8,290 nucleotides of DNA, from contig JAJZGM010000047.1 in NCBI GenBank assembly GCA_021828525.1, positions 1 to 8,290 of the forward strand, given 5' to 3'. The DNA comes from Nitrospirota bacterium. GTDB lineage: Bacteria; Nitrospirota; Leptospirillia; Leptospirillales; Leptospirillaceae. The translations under genes were made by a program, and so were the position numbers. Shown in pieces: positions 1 through 6,521 of the stretch (position 1 is the first letter of the stretch; every line of letters starts with the position of its first letter). Below the pieces are notes generated by a model. It was not told where the DNA came from, searched no databases, and worked only from the letters and a program-made list of their open reading frames with translations.

Positions 1-488
1 CGGCCGCCGATTTCCTCCGAGGATCCGGAAGCCAGTACGTCGAACTCCTCCCGGAGGCGCTCCTTCCCGATCTTCTCGAGGGAACGGGAGGGACGGCCCG
101 AGGAATAGGAGGCCAGGCGGTTCACGAAGGCCAGGAGAAGGATTCCGGAGCGCGTGTGGGGCTCGCTCCGGTTCAGCGAAGCGATGAGATGGGCGTCCTG
201 GAGGAGCTCGATCAGGAGGGGAGAGAAGACCGGACGGCCGCCGTTTCCCGACCGGAGATCGTCGAGGGCCCCCGACAGCTCCCGCCGGAGCTGTCCCGGA
301 TCGATCCCCTCGGCGGACAGGATCTTCGCGACGTCGGCGTCGGGATGGTCGAGAAGGGAGACCAGCACATGTTCAGGAGCGATCTCGTAATGGGTGCGGG
401 CGAGACAGAGCCCCGCCCCCTGCTCCACCGCGCGGGTGAGAACGGGAGAGAGGCGCCGGAAGAGGGGTTTGAGATCGGCGATGATCAT
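1..488 (-). CDS. tssH: TssH/ClpV, T6SS sheath-disassembly AAA+ ATPase (N-terminal part, gene continues past left edge)
   Basis: The 162 codons seen encode the Clp N-terminal repeat domain of the ClpV class. In this family the N domain binds the contracted TssB/TssC sheath, and the two AAA+ modules (outside the window) unfold it in the cytoplasm so that subunits can be reused. Recognisable stretches are a Clp-N repeat at about residues 17-47, including GLCLARTHYE and EHVLVSLLD, then GNGGRPVFSP and LIELLQDAHL at about 81-101 and SGILLLAF near 114-121. The NGGRPVFSP block is typical of ClpV rather than ClpA/ClpB. The start is the ATG at 488-486, which overlaps the TGA of tssG (487-485) as ATGA. 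GGAAGGAG lies 4 nt upstream and makes a strong ribosome binding site, so translation is probably coupled to tssG. No Walker motifs fall in the window, so the identity rests on the N domain and on operon position. Confidence 0.92.
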   Translation of the reverse strand, partial: MIIADLKPLFRRLSPVLTRAVEQGAGLCLARTHYEIAPEHVLVSLLDHPDADVAKILSAEGIDPGQLRRELSGALDDLRSGNGGRPVFSPLLIELLQDAHLIASLNRSEPHTRSGILLLAFVNRLASYSSGRPSRSLEKIGKERLREEFDVLASGSSEEIGG

Positions 489-1531
489 GGCGCTCCTTCC
501 TTGGAGGGTGAGAGGACCGGGGTCAGCGGGAACAGAACACATTTCACGGAAGCGAATTCTCCCGTCTCGAGCCAGGCGTCGAGGCCCAAGCGGCATCGCC
601 GGGGAGCTCCGAGACAAACCGGCTCCGGGGTCCGGTCATCGAGGAGCAGCGCGACCTCCGCCGAGACCGGGTCGATCAGGTAGAACTCTTGCCAGAAGGC
701 GACCTTCCGGAGGTTCTCCCGACCGGGAAGAAGCGCCTCGAAGCCCAGGTTGTCCACCGGCCCGATCCGGATCCGGATCTGATTGGTCCGGTCCCGGATC
801 CGGTCTCCCAGCACCGTCTCTTCCCCCAGAGGCAGGGCTTCTCCCAGACGGAGGCGCTGTTCGGTGGGAAGGGGAACGGTCCGCTCCACGCACTGCTCCA
901 CCTCCACCCGGACCCCGTCCAGTACGTCGGAGAGAATCGCCTCGAGACCCCGGGCCGAGCGGGGATGCTGGGTCAGGAGCCCGGCATACCGGAGGGCCGT
1001 GGAGCACAGCGGGTCGGCCTCCCGGAAGACCGGCTGGGCGAAACCGGTGAAGACGTGGAAGAGGTTCGTGATCTCCCTTTCGCCCTTTTCATAGGCCCGG
1101 AGGGAGAGGCGGACCTTCTCCCAGGAGTCGTAGAGCAGGGGGTAGAGCGCCCCGTGGAGAATGTCGAGAAAGTCCCGCGCGGAAGTCCCTTCTTCGTTCC
1201 GCTCCTCGATCAGCTCCTCGGTATAGAAGGTCGGAAGAGGCGAGGCGACCCCGTAAAGACCGAAGAAGTTCGCTTCGAGGACCGGCTTGCCCGAACGCTC
1301 CTCCACCGCGAGAGAGGAGAGGTCCCGGGGGGGAAAGGCCAAAGACAGGGCCGGACGGATCCGGATCTCCTTCCAGAAGGCCTCTCCGGCCAGGCCCTCC
1401 CCCTTCTCCCGGGAAATCAGCAGGCGCAGGAGACGGACGGCCTGGCCGAATTCGTACCGGTCGGTCCGCCGGAAAAGGTCTTCCCGGAGCGCCTCTAGAT
1501 CAGCGTCTGCGTGCCCAGCCGGTCCGGCCAT
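485..1531 (-). CDS. tssG: TssG (ImpH/VasB family), T6SS baseplate wedge protein
   Basis: A 348-residue protein, the usual TssG length. TssG joins TssE, TssF and TssK in the baseplate wedges that anchor the sheath to the membrane complex. Family landmarks visible are the N-terminal FGQAVRLLRLL (about 28-38), NFFGLYGVASPLP (about 88-100), the middle block with LRYAGLLTQHPRS, and the C-terminal LGDRIRDRTNQIRIRIGP followed by LGFEALLPG. The ATG at 1531 lies inside the 3' end of tssF (37-nt overlap) and has AGGGGAGA about 7 nt upstream, so it is a good start. The stop overlaps the tssH start. After the last family-like segment (LDAWLETGEFASVKCVLFP) there is a low-complexity tail, LTPVLSPSKEGAP, that is not part of the fold I recognise. 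No frameshift is seen. Confidence 0.93.
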   Translation of the reverse strand: MAGPAGHADADLEALREDLFRRTDRYEFGQAVRLLRLLISREKGEGLAGEAFWKEIRIRPALSLAFPPRDLSSLAVEERSGKPVLEANFFGLYGVASPLPTFYTEELIEERNEEGTSARDFLDILHGALYPLLYDSWEKVRLSLRAYEKGEREITNLFHVFTGFAQPVFREADPLCSTALRYAGLLTQHPRSARGLEAILSDVLDGVRVEVEQCVERTVPLPTEQRLRLGEALPLGEETVLGDRIRDRTNQIRIRIGPVDNLGFEALLPGRENLRKVAFWQEFYLIDPVSAEVALLLDDRTPEPVCLGAPRRCRLGLDAWLETGEFASVKCVLFPLTPVLSPSKEGAP

Positions 1532-3222
1532 GCCAGCGTCTCCCCTGTCAGGGTATCCTCGATTTCAAGTCCGATGAAGACGTTGATGCTCGCGTAGACC
1601 GACAGGAACTCGTTCAGGATTTTCCCGAACAGATAGAGGTCCGCCATGTCGGCAAATCCGTCTCCCCGGACCCGGACCCGGATCCGGGTTCCCCGGAGGA
1701 GGATCCCCCGGATGAACCGGTTCTTCCGCTCCACCGTCACCGCCTCGAGGCTTTCGATCCGCTTTCGGTTGGTGTCCTCCAGCCCCTTGTTCCGCTCTGT
1801 CGGGAAAAGATAGACCGACAGGAGCGCCCGGAGGCGGGCGGCGTCGGCCAGCGACAGGAAGTTGATTCCCAGCTGGGAGAGCACCCGCCAGGAGAGCGCG
1901 TCTCCCTGGGGGGGCTGGATGTAGGGGGTGGGAGTGGTCAGATTGGTGAAGGAGAGCCGTTCGGGAGAGTTGTCGGTGGTCCGGGAGATCTCCCCGGGTT
2001 TCAGCGCCTCGGGAAGGAAGCGGTTGGTGGCCCAGACCCGGATGGAGAGGGTCTCGGGGACCGGAAGCTCCCCCGCCCCGTACAGAAGGCCCAGGAGAGT
2101 TTCGGGGCGGTTCTCGACCGGGGAGGGTCGGCGGACGAGCCGGTATCCCCGGACCGCGGGGGAATGGGGCTGCCCCAGGAGCTCCTGGAAGGGACGGTAG
2201 TCGACGCTCCGGCCGGTGCCGGTCTCGAGACCGGCGATGGAACGGATCCCGAAGACATCGAAATGGTCGGGGTTCGACCCCGACAGGCGAATCGGGATCT
2301 CGCTCCGGCGATGATCCACGCCGACCGGTTCCGCGTCGGTCTCGAAGAGATTGACCGCCAGGACCGCCCCCAGAACGAAGTGATGGGGAGACGGGACGAG
2401 AGGACGGACGGGAGGGCGGGACAGATGAAAGCTCAGGGTGGCGGTGTTCCCCCCGCCGCGGCGTGTCCAACCGGAGAGTCCCGTGAGCCGGACGAACAGG
2501 AACTTGGCCGGCATCACGAAGAATTCCTGGAAGAGGCGGTAGGCGGAGAAGGACCCCGGTGAATAGGGAAAGAGCGCCGCCTCCTCCCCGAAGGAGGGGG
2601 TGTCCAGGGCCGAGGGAGGAAGACGGAAGGGGGCTTCCCCGGGTGCGGCGATCTCGATCCGGTCCAGCCACCGGGTCAGCAGGTGGAAGTGGTTCGCCCC
2701 CTCGGAATAGGTGCCGCCAAGATAGAAGGTCAGGGAGTCCTCCCCAAACTGGGCGAGCGGCATCCCCGAGAGGGTGAGGTGGAGCGAGGCCGGGCGCCCC
2801 GCCTCCTGCTCCGCCCGGACCGAGGTCACCGCCAGGGGGTGGACCACAAGATCCTGGCAGGTTTCGAAGAGACAGCTCGTGCCCTCGACAGGGACGGAAC
2901 CGGCCCGGGTCCCCCGGGGAACCAGCACGGACTCGGAAAGGCGGCCCCGCGGAGAAAAGGCCAGGACGGTCGAGGAAGGAACCGGACGGAGGAACTGGGA
3001 AAAGAGGACCCGGGCGATCTCCTGGATGAACTCGGGAAACTGGTCGGAGAGGCGCTGGTGAAGGATTCCGGTCAGGAAGGCCACCCCTTCGAGAAGCCGT
3101 TCGACATCCGGATCGGCCGACGGTTGCCCCAAGAGGGGCGCCACGGCGGGATGCAACGCGGCGAAATCCCGAGCCAGCTCCCTGAGCTTGGTCAGCTCCT
3201 CTTCGTAATAGGATATGGCCAT
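1495..3222 (-). CDS. tssF: TssF (ImpG/VasA family), T6SS baseplate protein
   Basis: A 575-residue protein, close to the usual 580-620 of the family. TssF is the largest wedge component of the T6SS baseplate and pairs with TssG in the cytoplasm. Family hallmarks are the N-terminal YYEEELTKLRELARDFAALHP-like start (residues 5-25), DPDVERLLEGVAFLTG (37-52), LSDQFPEF (58-65), the central LTRWLDRIEI and FFVMPAKFLF blocks, and the C-terminal ADLYLFGKILNEFLSVYASIN, which matches the family's YLFG..L..F...YASIN signature. The ATG at 3222 is preceded by GGGAGGA about 10 nt upstream. It lies 49 nt after the tssE stop, and the 3' end overlaps tssG. The ribosome binding site sits in the 12-bp palindrome GGAGGATCCTCC (3226-3237). 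No break in the frame is seen. Confidence 0.94.
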   Translation of the reverse strand: MAISYYEEELTKLRELARDFAALHPAVAPLLGQPSADPDVERLLEGVAFLTGILHQRLSDQFPEFIQEIARVLFSQFLRPVPSSTVLAFSPRGRLSESVLVPRGTRAGSVPVEGTSCLFETCQDLVVHPLAVTSVRAEQEAGRPASLHLTLSGMPLAQFGEDSLTFYLGGTYSEGANHFHLLTRWLDRIEIAAPGEAPFRLPPSALDTPSFGEEAALFPYSPGSFSAYRLFQEFFVMPAKFLFVRLTGLSGWTRRGGGNTATLSFHLSRPPVRPLVPSPHHFVLGAVLAVNLFETDAEPVGVDHRRSEIPIRLSGSNPDHFDVFGIRSIAGLETGTGRSVDYRPFQELLGQPHSPAVRGYRLVRRPSPVENRPETLLGLLYGAGELPVPETLSIRVWATNRFLPEALKPGEISRTTDNSPERLSFTNLTTPTPYIQPPQGDALSWRVLSQLGINFLSLADAARLRALLSVYLFPTERNKGLEDTNRKRIESLEAVTVERKNRFIRGILLRGTRIRVRVRGDGFADMADLYLFGKILNEFLSVYASINVFIGLEIEDTLTGETLAWPDRLGTQTLI

Positions 3223-3271
3223 GACGGAGGATCCTCCCGAACATCCCTAGGCATTGTCTGTTCTGTGGCCG

Positions 3272-3688
3272 CTAGCCAAGGACGATCTCGCCGCTGGCCC
3301 GGACCGTGGCCGGAATCTGGATCGGCCAGCGGCGTCCGTTCAAGGAGATCTCCCCCGAGATCTCGATCCGCAGAGATCCCAGCTCGGTGGTTGTTTCGAG
3401 GGCCCGGACCCGCGGATCGACAAGACGGGGCTCGAAGCGTGCCACCGTCTCGAGGACGGCCCGGACGATTTCGACGTCGGAGCCCGCCTCGAAGGAGCCC
3501 GCCACGTTGGAGAGGTCGGGAACGCCGTAGTCCTCCGAGATGGGCACCGAGCGCCGGCGCGTTTTGAGAATGCGGGAGAGGTGGGTCCGGACGGAGGCGG
3601 CCACCCGCTCGAACGGAGAGCTCTGGCGGGACTCCTCCCCCGACCCCAGGGCGGCGATTCTCTCAAGAAGCCGTTCCCGGGCCTCCAT
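3272..3688 (-). CDS. tssE: TssE, gp25-like T6SS baseplate protein
   Basis: A 138-residue protein of the gp25/lysozyme-like family. It is homologous to phage T4 gp25, which starts sheath polymerisation at the baseplate. The sequence has the TssE pattern: an N-terminal helix rich in Glu and Arg (1-12), RTHLSRILKTRRRSVP at about 34-49, then EDYGVPDLSN (52-61), the second helix with VRAVLETVARFEPRLVDPRV (75-94), and a C-terminal beta region with PIQIPATVR. The EPRL motif (86-89), conserved in gp25-like proteins, is intact. The ATG at 3688 follows GGGAGGAGAAGG, giving a strong ribosome binding site, and lies 31 nt after the hcp stop. Length and motifs look complete, so a functional protein is expected. 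Confidence 0.93.
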   Translation of the reverse strand: MEARERLLERIAALGSGEESRQSSPFERVAASVRTHLSRILKTRRRSVPISEDYGVPDLSNVAGSFEAGSDVEIVRAVLETVARFEPRLVDPRVRALETTTELGSLRIEISGEISLNGRRWPIQIPATVRASGEIVLG

Positions 3689-3719
3689 CCTTCTCCTCCC
3701 GCTTCCCTGATGCCGTTCC

Positions 3720-4208
3720 CTAGGACTTGGGGTTCATCCAGGAATCCTCCCCGGAGATCCCCCCGTCTGCCCAGGTCACCGTGATCTTCTCGAAGGCGAA
3801 GGAGACGTCCTCCATATGGCCCATCTGCCGGTCTTCCGAGCGCAGGACGTTGGGCATCCAGTCCTTCATGGCGACGATGGTGGCGTTCTCGAGTTCCGTG
3901 GTGTAGTACTTCTCTTCCTTGCCTTGGGGATTGATCCGGTACCAGTCGAGGGTGACCTTGGTCATCTGCTCCCCGGTGCAGAGCGCCTGGAAAAGCTTCG
4001 GAGAGCTCTTGTCGATCTCCTTGGTGATGGTGATCGGGTTGTGGACACGTCGGCCGGTGGGCAGTCCGGTCTGGGGATTCTTCGGAAGCTCGACCGAATA
4101 GTCGAAGGCCTGGACCTGGACCGTTCCTTCCCGGCCCTTGATGGTGCACGAACCATCGATCTTCCCCTGCTGTTTTCCGTGGATGGTGGCAAAAAGCGGC
4201 ATCGGCAT
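3720..4208 (-). CDS. hcp: Hcp/TssD, T6SS inner-tube hexamer protein
   Basis: A 162-residue Hcp of usual length. Hcp hexamers stack into the tube that the contracting sheath expels, and they can carry small effectors in the lumen. The sequence opens MPMPLFATIHG, has KIDGS (16-20) and VQAFDYSVELP (32-42), then GRRVHNPITITKEIDKSSP (52-70) and LFQALCTGE (72-80), and ends MGHMEDVSFAFEKITVTW (129-146) and EDSW (154-157), all standard Hcp1-class features. There is no C-terminal extension, so this is a plain structural Hcp and not an evolved Hcp fused to a toxin. I place the start at the ATG at 4208 because AAAGGA lies 6 nt upstream. The ATG at 4223 would add MKGSD and has no ribosome binding site. 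The gene lies between tssC (69-nt gap) and tssE (31-nt gap), inside the operon. Confidence 0.95.
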   Translation of the reverse strand: MPMPLFATIHGKQQGKIDGSCTIKGREGTVQVQAFDYSVELPKNPQTGLPTGRRVHNPITITKEIDKSSPKLFQALCTGEQMTKVTLDWYRINPQGKEEKYYTTELENATIVAMKDWMPNVLRSEDRQMGHMEDVSFAFEKITVTWADGGISGEDSWMNPKS

Positions 4209-4214
4209 GTCGGA

Positions 4215-4220
4215 TCCTTT
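4215..4220 (-). promoter_or_regulatory. Ribosome binding site that decides the hcp start
   Basis: AAAGGA on the minus strand lies 6 nt before the ATG at 4208. It overlaps the first codons of the longer in-frame alternative beginning at 4223, which itself lacks an upstream purine-rich motif. This supports an Hcp beginning MPMPLFATIHG, the usual N-terminal form of the family. Confidence 0.6.
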
Positions 4221-4277
4221 CATGAATGGAGTGGGTTCGCAAACCGGTGGAGCGAAATGGCTTCCTCCGACGTCAAC

Positions 4278-5768
4278 TTACTTCTTGTCGAGCTTCCCGA
4301 CGAGGGACAGGGTAAAGGAGGCCCCCATGTACTTGAAGTGGGGACGCACCTTGAGAGAAACCCGGTACCAGCCGGGATCGCCCTCGACGTCGGAGACGAC
4401 GATCTCCGCCTGGCGGAGCGGCCGGCGGCTCCGGACCCCCGGAGCGGGGTTGTCCATGTCGGAGACATACTGGCGGATCCAGTTGTTGAGCTCGGCCTCG
4501 AGATCGTTCCGCTCCTTCCAGGTTCCGATGTTCTCGCGCTGGATGACCTTGATGTAGTGGGCCAGCCGGCTCATCACGAAGATGTAGGGGAGCTGGGTCC
4601 CCAGCTTGTAGTTCAGCTCGGCCTCCTTGCCTTCCTTCGTCTGGCCGAAGAACTTCGGCTTCTGGGCGGAGTTGGCCGAAAAGAAGGCCGCGTTGTCGCT
4701 GTTTTTGCGCATGGTGAGGGCCATGAACCCCTGTTCGGCCAGTTCGAACTCCCGCCGCTCCGAGATCAGGATCTCGGTGGGGATCTTGCTCTGGACCTCC
4801 CCCATCGCCTCGTAGTTGTAGATCGGCAGATCCTTCACCGCGCCTCCCCCCTGGGGGCCGATGATGTTGGCGTTCCATCGGTACTGGGAAAAAGAGGCGG
4901 ACAGCCGGGAGGCGAAGGCGAAGGAGGCGTTCCCCCAGAGAAAAGACTCGTTCCCGGAGCTGACGTCCTCCTGGTAGTTGAACTTCTTCGAAGGGACCGT
5001 CTGGCCGCCGTACGGAAGACGCAGCATGAAGCGGGGAACGGTGAGACCCACGAACCGGGCGTCCTCGCTCTCCCGGAAGGCGTTCCACTTGGTGAACTGG
5101 GGCATCTCGTAGATCGAGGCCAGATCCTTCAGGTTTGGAAGCTTGGAGAAGTCGTCGACCCCGAAGAATTCCGGTCCGGCGGAGGCAATGAAAGGGGCAT
5201 GGGCCATCGCGGCCACCGATGCGACGTTCTGGAGCAGCTTGATGTCCTGGTGGCCCGGATTCATCTCGTAGTTGGCAATGATCGTCCCGTAGGGCTGGCC
5301 GCCGAACTGGCCGAACTCGTTGGTGTAGGCGATCTTGTAGAGGCCGGACTTGGTGATCTCGGGGGCATCCTCGAAGTCTTCACGAAGCTTCTGCTTGCTG
5401 GCGTTCAGGATCTCGATTTTGTTGTTCTCCCTGAAGTCGGTCTGGTCGACCAGGAACCTGAGGGAGCGCCAGGCGGACTCCATCTTCTGAAAATCGGGGT
5501 GGTGGAGAACGGCGTCCACCTGCCGGCAGAGCTTCTTGTCGAGGTCGGCGATCATCTCGTCGACGGTGGCCTGGGTGACTTTCTCCACAGAGCGCTGGGG
5601 CTCGAGCAGCTCGTTGATGAAGGCCTTGACCCCCTGGCGGGTGATGGAATAGGCTTCGTCACCGGGCTTGAGGCGCGTCGCCTCGACGAGGTCGTCGATC
5701 AGGGAATCGCTGAAGGACGGGGCGGAAGGTCCCGGATCCTTCACGGTTTTTTGCGGATCGTCTGCCAT
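4278..5768 (-). CDS. tssC: TssC (VipB/ImpD family), T6SS contractile sheath large subunit
   Basis: A 496-residue protein, the normal length for TssC. With TssB it polymerises into the contractile sheath around the Hcp tube. Landmarks are an N-terminal low-complexity segment rich in Pro, Asp and Ser (1-20), then MIADLDKKLCRQVDAVLHH (72-90) running into PDFQKMESAWRSLRFLVD (91-108), which is the family's signature helix. The core follows with FGQFGGQPYG, FIASAGPEFFGV, PRFMLRLPYG and SFLWGNASFAFA. The C-terminus has SRLAHYIKVIQRENIGTW, LNNWIRQYVSDM and PGWYRVSLKVRPHF, the usual terminal sheath domain. The ATG at 5768 has AGGAGG about 8 nt upstream and lies 43 nt after the tssB stop. A 69-nt untranslated gap before hcp contains only weak stem-loop potential. 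Every diagnostic motif is intact, so the subunit is expected to be functional. Confidence 0.96.
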   Translation of the reverse strand: MADDPQKTVKDPGPSAPSFSDSLIDDLVEATRLKPGDEAYSITRQGVKAFINELLEPQRSVEKVTQATVDEMIADLDKKLCRQVDAVLHHPDFQKMESAWRSLRFLVDQTDFRENNKIEILNASKQKLREDFEDAPEITKSGLYKIAYTNEFGQFGGQPYGTIIANYEMNPGHQDIKLLQNVASVAAMAHAPFIASAGPEFFGVDDFSKLPNLKDLASIYEMPQFTKWNAFRESEDARFVGLTVPRFMLRLPYGGQTVPSKKFNYQEDVSSGNESFLWGNASFAFASRLSASFSQYRWNANIIGPQGGGAVKDLPIYNYEAMGEVQSKIPTEILISERREFELAEQGFMALTMRKNSDNAAFFSANSAQKPKFFGQTKEGKEAELNYKLGTQLPYIFVMSRLAHYIKVIQRENIGTWKERNDLEAELNNWIRQYVSDMDNPAPGVRSRRPLRQAEIVVSDVEGDPGWYRVSLKVRPHFKYMGASFTLSLVGKLDKK

Positions 5769-5811
5769 GATGCGGCCTCCTGTCCTCTGGACAAGTTAAA
5801 AGGGTGGTTCG

Positions 5812-6312
5812 TCAGGGCTCCCGGATGCCGAGTTCGGAGAGGAGCTTTTCCCGGGTCTCGTCGTTTCGTATGATCTCCTGGAGCTTCTTCCGGAAGTCGG
5901 GAATGTTGCCGAGGGGCCCCTTGAGGGCCTTCAGGGCGTCCCGGAGGGCGATCAGCTCCCGAAGCTCGGGAACCTGCTCCACGACAGAGTCGGGGGTGAA
6001 GTCCTTCATCTCCCGGATGTTGAGGGAGACGGTCATGCTCTCCGGCTCCGCCCCCGCCCGGGCCGGAGCCAGGTGGTTGGGGACGCTCATTTCGAGACCG
6101 AGGTTGTGGCTTTCCATCACGCTGTTGAAGTTGTTCTTGTCGACGCTGATGGGCTTGATCTCTTCGAGCTGGCGCGGATCCTCCTTCTGGGTGAAGTCTC
6201 CGACGACCAGCTGCTTGAATGGGAGCTCCACATCTTCCTTGGCGTCACCCGTGGCCGGGCGGTATACGATATTGACGCGCTCTTTCGGCGCGACCGATCC
6301 CTGTTCGTCCAT
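5812..6312 (-). CDS. tssB: TssB (VipA/ImpC family), T6SS contractile sheath small subunit
   Basis: A 166-residue protein of normal TssB size that forms the sheath protomer with TssC. Seen are VNIVYRP (13-19), ELPFKQLVVGDF (29-40), corresponding to the family's ELPF..GVLGDF, DKNNFNSVM (58-66), and DFTPDSVVEQVPELREL (104-120), the hallmark DF.P..VV.QVP.L..L. The start is the ATG at 6312: GGGAGGA lies 7 nt upstream and the resulting N-terminus matches family length. A longer in-frame reading from a TTG at 6393 adds 27 residues with no family character and crosses the promoter region, so I reject it. This is the first gene of the operon and faces the divergent regulator across a 238-nt control region. 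Confidence 0.95.
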   Translation of the reverse strand: MDEQGSVAPKERVNIVYRPATGDAKEDVELPFKQLVVGDFTQKEDPRQLEEIKPISVDKNNFNSVMESHNLGLEMSVPNHLAPARAGAEPESMTVSLNIREMKDFTPDSVVEQVPELRELIALRDALKALKGPLGNIPDFRKKLQEIIRNDETREKLLSELGIREP

Positions 6313-6319
6313 GGCACGT

Positions 6320-6325
6320 CCTCCC
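6320..6325 (-). promoter_or_regulatory. Ribosome binding site that decides the tssB start
   Basis: GGGAGG on the minus strand (CCTCCC on plus) sits 7 nt before the ATG at 6312. No comparable motif precedes the TTG at 6393, so the shorter 166-residue TssB is chosen. Confidence 0.65.
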
Positions 6326-6408
6326 GGAGCGTTGTCTCCCCCGTCCCGGGCTGGCCGGTCCGGATTTCGGCTTCCATCTTTTGCGAAGACCAAGTATAAT
6401 CTGGAACT

Positions 6409-6437
6409 GTTAGAAGAGCGTTAATAAAATATGTCAT
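6409..6437 (-). promoter_or_regulatory. Candidate sigma-70-type promoter of the tss operon
   Basis: Reading the minus strand, ATGACA (6437-6432, five of six matches to TTGACA) is followed after 17 nt by TCTAAC (6414-6409, four of six to TATAAT). Transcription would start near 6402 and leave a leader of about 90 nt before tssB. The -35 box lies inside the 21-bp palindrome at 6424-6444, so a protein bound there would compete with RNA polymerase. A second, weaker choice is TATACT at 6398-6393, which has no recognisable -35 box. I saw no sigma-54 element (GG-N10-GC in context). The call comes from consensus only. Confidence 0.4.
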
Positions 6438-6444
6438 GTTTTAT
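6424..6444. promoter_or_regulatory. 21-bp near-perfect palindrome, probable operator between divergent genes
   Basis: The arms ATAAAA (6424-6429) and TTTTAT (6439-6444) flank a core in which ATG and CAT pair around a central T at 6434. Nine of the ten possible base pairs match; only 6430/6438 does not. The site lies in the one strongly AT-rich stretch of the window (about 6420-6466). An additional inverted pair, ATGTC (6431-6435) and GACAT (6456-6460), and a partial direct repeat, ATGTTTTAT (6436-6444) versus ATGTTATA (6448-6455), suggest more than one binding half-site. The dyad symmetry fits a dimeric DNA-binding protein. Which protein binds is unknown; the BTAD protein encoded next door is the obvious candidate, although BTAD/SARP proteins more often use direct repeats. 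Confidence 0.5.
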
Positions 6445-6457
6445 GGTATGTTATAGA
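6431..6457 (+). promoter_or_regulatory. Candidate extended -10 promoter of the BTAD regulator gene
   Basis: On the plus strand TGTTATAGA (6449-6457) is an extended -10 element (TGn followed by TATAGA, four of six to TATAAT). ATGTCA (6431-6436, four of six to TTGACA) lies 15 nt before the -10 hexamer; the spacer is short, but an extended -10 depends less on the -35. The start would fall near 6464, giving a leader of about 87 nt that includes the stem-loops described separately. A perfect TATAAT also occurs at 6395-6400 on this strand but has no good -35. These are weak consensus calls. Confidence 0.33.
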
Positions 6458-6481
6458 CATTATTGATCCGGAATTCCTGTC

Positions 6482-6502
6482 AGGGGATCCGTCTGATCCC
6501 CT
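6482..6502 (+). other. Stem-loop in the presumed leader of the regulator mRNA
   Basis: AGGGGATC (6482-6489) and GATCCCCT (6495-6502) are perfect 8-bp complements around the 5-nt loop CGTCT. No T-run follows on either strand, so it is not a classical intrinsic terminator. It may be a leader-RNA structure or a second protein-binding dyad. The in-frame TGA at 6494 in its loop closes the regulator frame upstream. Confidence 0.5.
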
Positions 6503-6517
6503 CCGGCTCCGGCCGGA
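6502..6517 (+). other. Second GC-rich stem-loop directly after the first
   Basis: TCCGGC (6502-6507) and GCCGGA (6512-6517) pair over the 4-nt loop TCCG. It abuts the 8-bp stem-loop just upstream. In GC-rich DNA a 6-bp stem can arise by chance, so its meaning depends on the neighbouring hairpins. Confidence 0.35.
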
Positions 6518-6521
6518 ACGC

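Noticed and set aside
755..802. Repeated CCGGATCCGG/GGATCCGG motifs, also near 1351, 1674 and 6976
   Set aside because: They arise from alternating CGG (Arg) and ATC (Ile) codons, for example the IRIRI segment of TssG, and from codon bias. The copies are not evenly spaced and do not share flanks, so they are not a dispersed repeat or CRISPR.
156..1498. Several plus-strand frames of 175-269 codons opposite tssH and tssG
   Set aside because: All are antisense to genes with strong motif support, have biased compositions and lack convincing ribosome binding sites.
1565..3244. Second minus-strand frame (559 codons) overlapping tssF
   Set aside because: It is the alternate frame of tssF. The translation is rich in Pro, Arg and Gly without family similarity, while the tssF frame carries the signature motifs.
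3340..4242. Minus-strand frame of 300 codons across hcp and tssE
   Set aside because: It is an alternate-frame shadow spanning two well-supported genes; its translation lacks any coherent domain.
4209..4277. Possible terminator or separate hcp promoter in the tssC-hcp gap
   Set aside because: Only 4-5-bp stems (for example TTCGC/GCGAA) are present, with no T-run and no convincing -35/-10 pair on the minus strand.
3816..5873. A 685-codon open frame on the plus strand opposite hcp and tssC
   Set aside because: It is antisense to two genes with clear family motifs. Its translation is repetitive and rich in Gly, Leu, Val and Asp with no recognisable domain. Stop-poor antisense frames are expected in this GC-rich codon usage.
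6313..6393. N-terminal extension of TssB from a TTG at 6393
   Set aside because: The extra 27 residues have no family character, the TTG lacks a ribosome binding site, and the ATG at 6312 has an excellent one and gives the normal length.
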